Shown here piece by piece: positions 1 to 5,927 of a stretch of 6,439 bases of DNA. Source of the stretch: an uncultured Prevotella sp. (lineage in GTDB: Bacteria > Bacteroidota > Bacteroidia > Bacteroidales > Bacteroidaceae); the NCBI GenBank assembly GCA_947303825.1, contig CAMYZK010000152.1, positions 1 through 6,439 on the forward strand. Reading direction: 5' to 3'. A model generated the notes under the pieces. It saw only the letters and a list, made by a program, of their open reading frames with translations, did no database searches and had not been told where the DNA came from. The translations under genes were made by a program, and so were the position numbers. Every line of letters begins with the position of its first letter. The stretch's first letter is position 1.

Positions 1-1125
1 GTCGATGATGATATCGTTGTCGTTGATGCCGGCACCAATGGGGTCGGTCCATTCCCACTCTGACGAGCTGGGGCCATAGGCGTAGAGATACGTCCAGTTG
101 TCGCCCTGCGACCAACCATAGAAATTGATTCTGTATACCTTCTTGCCTTCGGGGATAATGAGTTTCTGAACGCTGTTGTTCTTAGCGTTAAGAACCTTGG
201 CGCAATGCTCGCGCTCTGTCATGGCCTGGGTGCGGGCACTGCCATCCTCGCGGGTGAGGATAAAGCCCGTGAGCTCCTTGCTGATGGTGTCGGTATAGAA
301 GGTGGTGCTGGTCTGGTCGGCTGCATTGGTGCCTGTCTCGTCCTTCACCATGGTGTCCCACGACAATTCGAGGGTGTTGGCCTTCAGCTCTGCCAGGCGG
401 TTGTTCTCGGCATCAATGAAAATGGTCTGGCTCTGGCTCTTGTCTTGCACAACAGGCTCGGGAGCGGGTGCAGCGGCGGCTGCTTCCTTGGTGGTGTAGA
501 TTTCCAGCCAGAAACGCTCCTGGTTGTTACCATTGAAAGCCCAGCAGAACTCTCCCTCGTATGGTTCGTCGCTGAAGTCGAGAGAGGCAAAGCAATAGCC
601 AGCATTATGATAGGCCGGTGAGTAGCCGTCCTTGGCATTCTCTGCCTTCACCACGCATGGGTCTAAAGGATATTTGGCCTGCTCTATAATGACCTTGTTG
701 TCTTGGATGCCAGCACCAATGGGGTCTGTCCACTCGTATGCCGACGAGCTAGGGCCGAAGGCATAGATATATGTCCAGTTGTCGCCCTGCGACCACCCAT
801 AGAAGTTAATCTTGTAGACCTTTGTGCCACTGGGAATGATAAGCTTCTGTACCTTGTTGTTCTGTGCGTTGAGCACCTTGGCACAAAACTCACGCTCGGT
901 GCGTGCCTGGGTACGTGAGCCGCCATCCTCACGAGTGAGAATGAAGCCGTTCTTGGTGGTCTGTGCCTCGTCTGCCCAGAACTCGGTGTTGGTCTGGTCG
1001 GCAGCATTGTCGCCTGCCTCGTTTTTCACCATGGTGTCCCACGATAGTTCCACTACTCCTTCTTGTGCACTGGCAGTGCCCATGCCCAGAAGAGCCGTAA
1101 CAATGAGTGTAAAGATTTTCTTCAT
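1..1125 (-). CDS. Exported protein of unknown function with a tandemly duplicated module (partial, C-terminus outside window)
   Basis: An uninterrupted frame runs from an ATG at 1125-1123 to base 1, giving 375 residues with no stop, so the C-terminus is missing. Residues 1-20 form a type I signal peptide (MKKIFTL, hydrophobic core, cleavage likely after ASA). The protein then repeats itself. Residues 24-146 match residues 251-373 without a gap, at 91 of 123 identical positions counted by hand. Shared blocks include LSWDTMVK, GFILTRED, CAKVLNA, QKLIIP and FYGWSQGDNWTY. Residues 147-212 complete the first module and end in an aromatic-rich strand pattern (RFWLEIY). Residues 214-235 are an Ala/Pro/Gln-rich linker. 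The aromatic-rich, beta-type sequence would suit a surface or carbohydrate-binding role, but I do not recognise the family and no catalytic motif is evident. The gene lies 111 bp downstream of the sialidase-like gene and appears to have its own promoter. Confidence 0.88.
   Translation of the reverse strand, partial: MKKIFTLIVTALLGMGTASAQEGVVELSWDTMVKNEAGDNAADQTNTEFWADEAQTTKNGFILTREDGGSRTQARTEREFCAKVLNAQNNKVQKLIIPSGTKVYKINFYGWSQGDNWTYIYAFGPSSSAYEWTDPIGAGIQDNKVIIEQAKYPLDPCVVKAENAKDGYSPAYHNAGYCFASLDFSDEPYEGEFCWAFNGNNQERFWLEIYTTKEAAAAAPAPEPVVQDKSQSQTIFIDAENNRLAELKANTLELSWDTMVKDETGTNAADQTSTTFYTDTISKELTGFILTREDGSARTQAMTEREHCAKVLNAKNNSVQKLIIPEGKKVYRINFYGWSQGDNWTYLYAYGPSSSEWEWTDPIGAGINDNDIIID
7..375 (-). 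repeat. Second copy of the intragenic module repeat
   Basis: This stretch encodes residues 251-373 of the duplicated-module protein. It lines up with 688-1056 at a constant offset of 681 bp (227 codons) with no insertion or deletion. The N-terminal half of the copy (WDTMV to FYGWSQGDNWTY to WTDPIGAG) is visible, while the rest of the second module lies beyond base 1. Nucleotide similarity is also high, for example a shared run around caccaatggggtc and gtccagttgtcgccctgcga. Confidence 0.9.
688..1056 (-). repeat. First copy of the intragenic module repeat
   Basis: This stretch encodes residues 24-146, immediately after the signal peptide, and is the partner of the copy at 7-375. The protein copies are 74% identical (91/123, hand count). 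The differences concentrate in residues 47-59 (variable loop) and at single exposed-looking positions, while the Trp/Tyr/Gly-rich core GWSQGDNWTY is identical. Confidence 0.9.
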
Positions 1126-1177
1126 AAATAGTTTGTTGATTAGTTATAGTTAGACTTTATGTTTCTAAACAGTGCTG

Positions 1178-1185
1178 CAAAAGTA
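1178..1185 (-). promoter_or_regulatory. Bacteroidetes-type -7 box for the duplicated-module gene
   Basis: On the minus strand this reads TACTTTTG, a full match to the Bacteroidetes -7 consensus TAnnTTTG, 52 bp upstream of the ATG at 1125. The following bases (CA) are the same as at the promoter in front of the sialidase-like gene. I see no clear -33 TTTG at the expected distance upstream, so the assignment rests on the -7 box and its position in the spacer. Confidence 0.5.
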
Positions 1186-1236
1186 GTGCTTTTTAGTAGA
1201 TATGAGGTGGATTATTGTGCCGAAAGGGTGTAAAAA

Positions 1237-2649
1237 TTACCTAAAGTGCACTTTTCTCACGTCTCTTGTCACATTATTACTAACCTTCACCACATATATT
1301 CCTGCCTTCAACTGTGAAAGGTCGGCTGTGGCAGCATTCCTCCACACCGAGATGCATGCCCCCTTGGTGTCATATATTTCTATGGACGACGGCAATGCAG
1401 CTATCAGCATGCGCCCATCCAGTGTGAAGAGGTGGCTAGTCTGAGCCAAGGCGGGGCTGATGCCGAGCGAGATATTATTAATAGGTACGCGCGTGAACTG
1501 TGCATCGTCCTTGTTTGTGGCATAGCTTACATAGAGGTATCCTTCGTGCACTAGTGCCTTGGGGTAGCTGTAGCCCAGCGTCTTTGCCTTACCCTCATAG
1601 CGGCGTGCGGGGTAGTCGCCGGCCTTACCCGACCTCAACAGGAAGCTGCGGTCGAAGTGGTAGCCGTCGGCGCTTAGCGTCAGTGCCAAGGGCACACGCC
1701 AGGTGGTGTTCGAGCTGTTGGTCACTCGGCCTGGATTGTTCACGTAGAACACGGTGCCGTCGGGCAGGTTTCCTGCACACTGCTTGGCACGCGAGTCGGG
1801 CATGTCGGTCTGCACGGCCTTTGTCCATGTCTCTCCTCTGTCCTTACTGGTGGCGGCTAGTGTGTGGTACGAGCCTTTCTGGTCGCGCATCACCATGACC
1901 AGCGTCCCATCCTGCTGCTGGAAGAAGCTAGGCTCCAGCTCTGCCGACTGAGTACCGTTGGCTGTGAAGGCGAAACTGCCTTTTTTCCAGCCGGTGCGCC
2001 CCGTTGGGTCGTCAGTGTATATAGGACAGAGCTTCAGTCCTGGCTGAAAGTGGGCAGCACTGATGATACGCCCGTCGGCCAACACGTGGGGGTCTTGCTC
2101 GAAGATGCCGTTAAGCTGTGAGCCGTCGGCCATCAGCACGTCCTGTGGCTCTGTCCATGTAATACCATCTGTACTCTCTACGAACTGTGTATATCCGCCA
2201 CTGTTGGCTATGTCGTTTGTACGGACATTGATGTAGCCGATAAGTCGGTCGCCGGTGGAAAGCCAGCCGCCAGAGGCACAGTAACCGTTGTCTATTGTAG
2301 GACAGAGCACCATAGGGTCACTCCAGGTCTTGCCGTTATCAGAACTTAGGGCGTAAGCCACGTAGGTGTCTTGGGCATCCTCGTCCTTGGCCGATGTCTG
2401 CCACATACAGTAAAGGCTACCCTTGAAGGCGGTCATCACAACGCCATTGGCATAGTGAGGCCCGTCGTCTTTGGCAGCCCATACGGTAATGGTTTCTGCA
2501 CCTGGGGCATATTCCAGCCCCATCGTTTCTTTCTGGCTTGAATCGAACAATCCCTCTGCTACAGTGAAAGGAGGATTGTCTGCTTGTGCGTTGTATGGCA
2601 CAAGAACTGTCAGCCATACGGCAGCCAGCATTTGCTTGTAGTAGTTCAT
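1237..2649 (-). CDS. Exported sialidase-like Asp-box beta-propeller protein with C-terminal T9SS-type sorting tail
   Basis: The product is 470 residues from the ATG at 2649-2647. The frame stays open to 2706, but that longer start would lie upstream of the promoter boxes, whereas the chosen start is followed at once by a signal peptide (residues 1-23, cleavage near AQA/DNPP). Asp-boxes sit at residues 102-109 (SSDNGKTW), 159-165 (STDGITW) and 268-275 (SKDRGETW), with a degenerate one near 326-332, as in sialidase-superfamily propellers. ELEPSF (237-242), MRD (254-256) and TTWRVPLAL (315-323) resemble the Glu and two of the Arg sites of GH33 enzymes. No FRIP motif is present, and the first arginine of the mature protein is residue 135, so true sialidase activity is doubtful. 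Residues about 412-470, with IEIYDTKG, LSQLKAGIYVVKV and a basic end, resemble a type A T9SS sorting domain. Expected location: cell surface or secreted. Substrate unknown. Confidence 0.87.
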   Translation of the reverse strand: MNYYKQMLAAVWLTVLVPYNAQADNPPFTVAEGLFDSSQKETMGLEYAPGAETITVWAAKDDGPHYANGVVMTAFKGSLYCMWQTSAKDEDAQDTYVAYALSSDNGKTWSDPMVLCPTIDNGYCASGGWLSTGDRLIGYINVRTNDIANSGGYTQFVESTDGITWTEPQDVLMADGSQLNGIFEQDPHVLADGRIISAAHFQPGLKLCPIYTDDPTGRTGWKKGSFAFTANGTQSAELEPSFFQQQDGTLVMVMRDQKGSYHTLAATSKDRGETWTKAVQTDMPDSRAKQCAGNLPDGTVFYVNNPGRVTNSSNTTWRVPLALTLSADGYHFDRSFLLRSGKAGDYPARRYEGKAKTLGYSYPKALVHEGYLYVSYATNKDDAQFTRVPINNISLGISPALAQTSHLFTLDGRMLIAALPSSIEIYDTKGACISVWRNAATADLSQLKAGIYVVKVSNNVTRDVRKVHFR

Positions 2650-2678
2650 TTTTTTTAGAAGTAGTTGTTTTGTCGGTG

Positions 2679-2706
2679 CAAAAGTAATACAATAATCGGA
2701 AAACAA
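2679..2706 (-). promoter_or_regulatory. Bacteroidetes-type promoter for the sialidase-like gene
   Basis: On the minus strand a -7 box TACTTTTG lies at 2686-2679 and a possible -33 TTG at 2706-2704, separated by 17 bp. The -7 box begins 37 bp upstream of the ATG at 2649 and fully matches TAnnTTTG. The leader is A-rich (a run of eight A's directly before the ATG) and has no Shine-Dalgarno sequence, which is normal in this phylum. A promoter here means the gene can be transcribed independently of the GH13 gene upstream. Confidence 0.55.
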
Positions 2707-2707
2707 G

Positions 2708-2730
2708 GTTAATGCATGTAAACAATTAAC
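2708..2730. promoter_or_regulatory. Inverted repeat next to the -33 box, possible operator or weak terminator
   Basis: GTTAAT at 2708-2713 and ATTAAC at 2725-2730 form a perfect 6-bp inverted repeat around 11 bases. It lies between the GH13 stop (2737) and the putative -33 element (2704-2706) of the next gene. It could be a protein-binding dyad for that promoter or a weak stem after the GH13 stop. The stem is AT-rich and has no U-tract, which argues against an intrinsic terminator. The AT-rich setting means chance is possible. Confidence 0.25.
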
Positions 2731-2736
2731 TTATTT

Positions 2737-4674
2737 TCAGTATTCCAGCACCAGACTCTGACGTGGCTTTAACTGCAAGTCACGCGTCAAGTCGCAGTAA
2801 CGACCAGTGAGGATGTCCTTTGCCTTGCCTGCCTGTCCTATTACTTCTGCATAGCGTTTCACCTGCATCAAAGCAGCCTTTGATGTGCCGTTGAGGACTG
2901 TGAGCACGGTCTTGCCCTTCCACTGGCGTGCAATGACGTAAACCCCTTCGTAGGGTATGAACTGTTTCATCGTGCCACGGGTTATCACCTCGTTGCCCTG
3001 CCGCCAGTGCAGCAGGCGGCTGAGCCATTGGAACATCTGCTGCTGGGCCTTGGTGCGACCTTCACGGGTGAAGGCACTGCGTGTGTCGCCGGGGAAGCCG
3101 CCGGGGAAGTCCTGACGCACGTTGCCGTCGGTCACCTCTTTGGTGCCGTTCATCATTATTTCAGTGCCGTAGTAGAGTTGTGGTATGCGCTTTACGGTAA
3201 GCAGCATGGCCAGGGCCTGCTTGAGCATCAGGGTGTCGTGACCGGTGCCTAGGAAGCGGTCTGTGTCGTGGTTGTCGATGAATGCCATTACGCCGCTGGG
3301 GTTGGGGTACAGATAGTCGTAGCAGAACGAGTTGTACAAGCGGTTCATGCCTTTCCACCAGTTGTCGGTATCTTCGTTCTTTGCCTGAGAGAGCTTGTCG
3401 AAGAACGAGAAGTCCATGACGCAAGGCAGGTAGGAGTTGGATTCCGACAGTTTGGAGTTGGCCTGCCATGCGGCAGTGTAGGCCGGTTCGGTGACCCAGG
3501 TCTCTCCCACGGTGTTGAAGTGTGGGTATTCCTCGTGCAGCTCCTTCATCCATTCGGCCATTGGCTTGCGGAAGGCGTATGGATAGGTGTCCATGCGAAT
3601 ACCGTCGATGCCAGCTGTCTCTATCCACCATTTGGAGTTCTGAATGAGGTATTGCATCAGGTGAGGGTTGTGCTGGTTAAGGTCGGGCATAGATGGCACA
3701 AACCATCCCTCGGTGGTCTCGCGCAAGTCAACGTCGGAGGCGTATGGGTCGAGGACGGGTGTTAGCTTGTACGACGTCTGCAGATATTTGCTGTCGTCTT
3801 TTTTCTCACCATAGCCGGTGGTGCGGTCGTGGCCGCTGTCCTTGCCTTCGGAAAGCCATTCGGGGGCGTTGAACCAGTCTTTCGATGGCATGTCGGCAAC
3901 CCAAGGGTGCTCCAGTCCGCAATGGTTGAAAATCATGTCCATCACCACTTTCAGTCCACGGCGGTGGCAGTCGTCAATGAGTCGCCGGTAGTCGTCGTTG
4001 GTACCGAATCGCGGGTCTACGCGATAGTAGTCGGTGCAGGCATATCCGTGGTATGTAGAGAATCCGTTGTCGGTGTCGGGTGAGTTGTTTTCCAGTACGG
4101 GCGTGAACCACAGGGCGGTTACTCCCAGGTCGGTGAAGTAGTCAAGGTGCCGACGTATTCCCTCCATATCGCCTCCATGTCTTAGTGAAGGCTGGGAGCG
4201 GTCTTCACGGTATGCGTTCATGCCTGCTATGGGCTTTGAATGGTCTAGTCCCTGTGCAAAGCGGTCGGGCATGAGCAGGTAGAGCACATCGCTGATGTCG
4301 AATCCGCGTCGCTTGTCGCCAGCCATCTCACGTTGCTTGAGAAGGTATTTCTGCTTCAGGCTTTTTTGCTTTTTCACTTTGAACTCCAGCTCCATCTCTC
4401 CCGGCTTGGCCTTGCCCACATTGAGATAGACAAAGAGATAGTTTGGTGAGTCTAGCCTCACCACGCTGTCTACGTTGACACCGGGATAAAGGGTTGTAAC
4501 CTCCTCGATACTTGCTATGTTTTTTCCATAGACCATGAGCTGTAGTGACGTGTTCTTCATTCCGGTATACCAGAAGGCTGGGTCTATCCGGTTGATGAGG
4601 GGCTTTGTGGCTTTTGCGGCACTCATTGTTGTTGCACTCATTAGAAGTGTTAGGCTTAATAATAGTTGTTTCAT
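2737..4674 (-). CDS. SusA-like GH13 periplasmic neopullulanase / alpha-amylase-type glycoside hydrolase
   Basis: The product is 645 residues, close to the size of Bacteroides SusA-type enzymes, which hydrolyse alpha-glucans (starch oligosaccharides, pullulan) in the periplasm. Residues 1-20 are a type I signal peptide with no lipobox cysteine. Residues about 25-115 form an Ig-like N-terminal domain of the cyclomaltodextrinase type. The TIM barrel spans about 128-540, with an inserted B domain after residue 250. The GH13 regions are all present: region I DMIFNH (246-251), region V MPDLN (329-333), region II GIRMD with R360 and nucleophile D362, region III VGETW with acid/base E391, and region IV FIDNHD with H469 and D470. 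Residues about 565-645 form the C-terminal beta domain ending in SLVLEY. The catalytic set is complete, so an active enzyme is expected. Exact specificity cannot be read from the sequence. No promoter box is evident in the 191-bp leader, so co-transcription with the phytase-like gene is possible. It is not in a classical sus gene order. Confidence 0.95.
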   Translation of the reverse strand: MKQLLLSLTLLMSATTMSAAKATKPLINRIDPAFWYTGMKNTSLQLMVYGKNIASIEEVTTLYPGVNVDSVVRLDSPNYLFVYLNVGKAKPGEMELEFKVKKQKSLKQKYLLKQREMAGDKRRGFDISDVLYLLMPDRFAQGLDHSKPIAGMNAYREDRSQPSLRHGGDMEGIRRHLDYFTDLGVTALWFTPVLENNSPDTDNGFSTYHGYACTDYYRVDPRFGTNDDYRRLIDDCHRRGLKVVMDMIFNHCGLEHPWVADMPSKDWFNAPEWLSEGKDSGHDRTTGYGEKKDDSKYLQTSYKLTPVLDPYASDVDLRETTEGWFVPSMPDLNQHNPHLMQYLIQNSKWWIETAGIDGIRMDTYPYAFRKPMAEWMKELHEEYPHFNTVGETWVTEPAYTAAWQANSKLSESNSYLPCVMDFSFFDKLSQAKNEDTDNWWKGMNRLYNSFCYDYLYPNPSGVMAFIDNHDTDRFLGTGHDTLMLKQALAMLLTVKRIPQLYYGTEIMMNGTKEVTDGNVRQDFPGGFPGDTRSAFTREGRTKAQQQMFQWLSRLLHWRQGNEVITRGTMKQFIPYEGVYVIARQWKGKTVLTVLNGTSKAALMQVKRYAEVIGQAGKAKDILTGRYCDLTRDLQLKPRQSLVLEY

Positions 4675-4713
4675 GTATTGAGTTTTTTAGTTCTTGAGTT
4701 TATGTGTTGTTTT

Positions 4714-4748
4714 TAGGAGTTTAGAAGTGTAGGAGTTTAGGAGTGTAG
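4714..4748. repeat. Octanucleotide tandem repeat in the GH13 leader
   Basis: Four consecutive 8-bp units of consensus TAGRAGTK occupy 4714-4745, followed by a partial unit (TAG). It can equally be read as two 16-bp copies differing at one base. It lies 40-74 bp upstream of the GH13 start codon, so the repeat would be in the leader of a transcript entering that gene. Period and copy number are read directly from the sequence. Function is unknown. Confidence 0.75.
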
Positions 4749-4757
4749 ACAATAGTC

Positions 4758-4827
4758 TTGCTGGTGCTCGCATGCAGGGTATTCTCTTTCCACTTTCCAC
4801 ATTCCACCTTCCACCTTCCTCTTTCCT
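4758..4827 (+). repeat. Left arm of an inverted repeat: 34-bp head plus six CYTTCCA-type heptads
   Basis: Bases 4758-4791 form a head (TTGCTGGTG then CGCATGC and GGGTATTCTC) that matches the reverse complement of 5857-5890 at 30 of 34 positions. Overlapping its end, 4786-4827 is six consecutive 7-bp units of consensus CYTTCCA with few deviations. The palindromic GCATGC sits inside the head. It lies in the spacer between the phytase-like stop and the GH13 start. A dispersed intergenic repeat is the simplest reading. Genome-wide copies cannot be assessed here. Confidence 0.7.
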
Positions 4828-4848
4828 CAGATTATTCGGTAATCATAT

Positions 4849-4869
4849 CTTTCATTTTTCATTTTTCAT
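4849..4869. repeat. Heptanucleotide repeat overlapping the phytase-like stop codon
   Basis: Three consecutive 7-bp units of consensus YTTTCAT occupy 4849-4869. The TGA stop of the phytase-like gene (4868-4866) falls inside the last unit. The array also forms the loop of a 7-bp inverted repeat, GTAATCA (4839-4845) and TGATTAC (4871-4877), which is too AT-rich and U-poor to call an intrinsic terminator with confidence. Confidence 0.6.
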
Positions 4870-5819
4870 CTGATTACGCTCTGAGAAGGCAGCGTGAGCT
4901 GCAAGAACCAGTCGCGTAGCACACCCTTGAGCTGATTCTGGGAGTCGGCAATGAGCAGGAACTGCTGTGGAGACAGCGCGCACATCCCCTCGTAGTTGGC
5001 AAAGTTAAACCCTGTCAGCGTCAGTTTTGTGCTCCACTCTTTTACTAGTCTTTTGTTAAGGAAAGTGTTGTCGGCGGGGTAAACCTCATATATGCGCATA
5101 ATACTTTGTGAGTTGAGCCTCATCTTTGTCACATGCACTTGGCGTTCCAGCACCAGCAGGCGTCCGTCGCCGGTGGCACACAGCTCAGACACCCCATAAT
5201 AGTACTTTGAGGTCTTGGGCTTGTCAAGGCGGTACAGATATTGCCGGGTGGAGCGCAGGTCGTTGTCAAAGGCCTGGATGCGCAGCAGCGAGTCGCCTGG
5301 AAGCGGGCGTTCGGTAGTGGTTAGGAACTGCTGCGAGAATGTGTCGTAGGTGAGAGCCTCCAGTCCAAGGTTCTTACGGGCTTTCTTGAAAATGGCGGGG
5401 ATAGGAAGTCTCCTGCCTGTACGCTCACCCCCCAAAGAGTATTCGTAGACCTCGTTGTCGGCCTCGCCGCTGATAAACAGCGTGCGCGTTGCCGGACAGA
5501 AACAGATGCCCTCCATGTCGCGGTTGGCATGGCCGCTAGACCGGTAGCCCCTGTTCTCTGCTGCCAAAATGCGGTGTGACAAGGTGTCGATTGAAAGATG
5601 GAAGATATAGAATCCGTCTTCCTTGGCCTTGTCGTCGACTACGGCATACAGGCCTCCGCCCAGAGTGCATATCCCGCTGTAGTTGCCAGGGGGTATCTGT
5701 TTTGGAAAACACTGCTGGGCAACGGCTGGCTGTGCGAGGAAAAGAATAGAGACGAGCCACGCCAGCACCCATAACTGCTTACGGATGCTAGTATGGCTCG
5801 TATTACTAGATGTTGTCAT
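4866..5819 (-). CDS. Exported phytase-like (esterase-like activity of phytase family) beta-propeller protein
   Basis: The product is 317 residues from the ATG at 5819-5817. An upstream in-frame ATG at 5906 would add 29 residues that read through an intergenic repeat and would bury the signal peptide, so I reject it. Residues 1-34 form a signal peptide with a long polar n-region, the core LWVLAWLVSILFLA and cleavage after AVA. The lone Cys at 37 is not in a lipobox. The mature part carries the recurring Glu-Gly/Ala signatures of the phytase-like propeller family (PF13449 type): NRDMEGICF (99-107), GLEALTYD (152-159), GVSELCATGDGRLLVLER (209-226) and NYEGMCAL (275-282). Despite the family name, substrates of such proteins are mostly undefined, so phosphatase or esterase activity is not assured. 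It sits 103 bp after the GH2 gene, is bracketed by an inverted repeat, and has only a poor promoter match upstream. Confidence 0.86.
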   Translation of the reverse strand: MTTSSNTSHTSIRKQLWVLAWLVSILFLAQPAVAQQCFPKQIPPGNYSGICTLGGGLYAVVDDKAKEDGFYIFHLSIDTLSHRILAAENRGYRSSGHANRDMEGICFCPATRTLFISGEADNEVYEYSLGGERTGRRLPIPAIFKKARKNLGLEALTYDTFSQQFLTTTERPLPGDSLLRIQAFDNDLRSTRQYLYRLDKPKTSKYYYGVSELCATGDGRLLVLERQVHVTKMRLNSQSIMRIYEVYPADNTFLNKRLVKEWSTKLTLTGFNFANYEGMCALSPQQFLLIADSQNQLKGVLRDWFLQLTLPSQSVIR

Positions 5820-5834
5820 AGTAGCTTTTTCTGG

Positions 5835-5890
5835 TGGAGTGAGGAAAGTGGAGAGAGGAAAGAGAATACCCAGCATGCGGACATCAGCAA
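5835..5890 (-). repeat. Right arm of the inverted repeat: 34-bp head plus four heptads
   Basis: On the minus strand, 5890-5857 carries the same head as the left arm (4 mismatches in 34). It is followed by four 7-bp units at 5862-5835 of the same pyrimidine-rich type (consensus CWYTCCW, overlapping the head end). It lies in the 5' spacer of the phytase-like gene, ending 15 bp before its ATG. The two arms face each other across 4758-5890, and the phytase-like gene is the only gene between them. Confidence 0.7.
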
Positions 5891-5892
5891 AA

Positions 5893-5900
5893 CAAAAGTC
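5893..5900 (-). promoter_or_regulatory. Weak -7-like box upstream of the phytase-like gene
   Basis: On the minus strand this reads GACTTTTG, one mismatch from the TAnnTTTG consensus, 73 bp upstream of the ATG at 5819. No -33 TTTG lies at a proper distance, because the surrounding GTTGAGA repeats place TTG too close. It may be a weak promoter or chance. If it is not real, the gene probably depends on read-through from the GH2 gene. Confidence 0.22.
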
Positions 5901-5927
5901 TCTCAACTCTCAACACTTCACTCTAAT
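5900..5927. repeat. Heptanucleotide repeat overlapping the GH2 stop codon
   Basis: Four 7-bp units run in register: two perfect CTCTCAA units (5900-5913) followed by two degenerate ones (CACTTCA, CTCTAAT). The GH2 stop codon (5925-5923) lies in the last unit. The layout parallels the heptad array at the phytase-like stop, although the unit sequence differs. Confidence 0.5.

Noticed and set aside
205..621. Plus-strand open frame of 138 codons opposite the duplicated-module gene
   Set aside because: It is the antisense shadow of a real reading frame, and its protein is Gly/Leu/Val-rich with no family features. The same applies to the other plus-strand frames such as 3268-3765 and 1500-1898.
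684..1007. Minus-strand frame of 107 codons inside the duplicated-module gene
   Set aside because: It is out of frame with the gene carrying the signal peptide and repeat, and its Arg/Ser/Pro/Thr-rich product is typical of a frame shadow.
1..1056. CRISPR or other direct-repeat array
   Set aside because: The direct repeat is coding and in frame, with a 681-bp period and no short unique spacers, so it is a protein module duplication.
2650..2706. N-terminal extension of the sialidase-like protein to an ATG at 2706
   Set aside because: It would start upstream of the -7 box at 2679-2686 and place 19 odd residues before a good signal peptide. The ATG at 2649 fits better.
4839..4877. Inverted repeat GTAATCA / TGATTAC as an intrinsic terminator for the phytase-like gene
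   Set aside because: The stem is only 7 AT-rich pairs around a 25-nt loop that contains the stop codon, with no following U-run, so it is not convincing.
4758..5890. Insertion sequence with terminal inverted repeats
   Set aside because: The only gene between the arms is a phytase-like protein. There is no transposase, and no target-site duplication is apparent outside the arms. It is kept as an unexplained inverted repeat only.
5820..5906. N-terminal extension of the phytase-like protein to an upstream ATG at 5906
   Set aside because: The extra 29 residues are encoded by the inverted-repeat head and heptads, and they precede a normal signal peptide that begins at the ATG at 5819.
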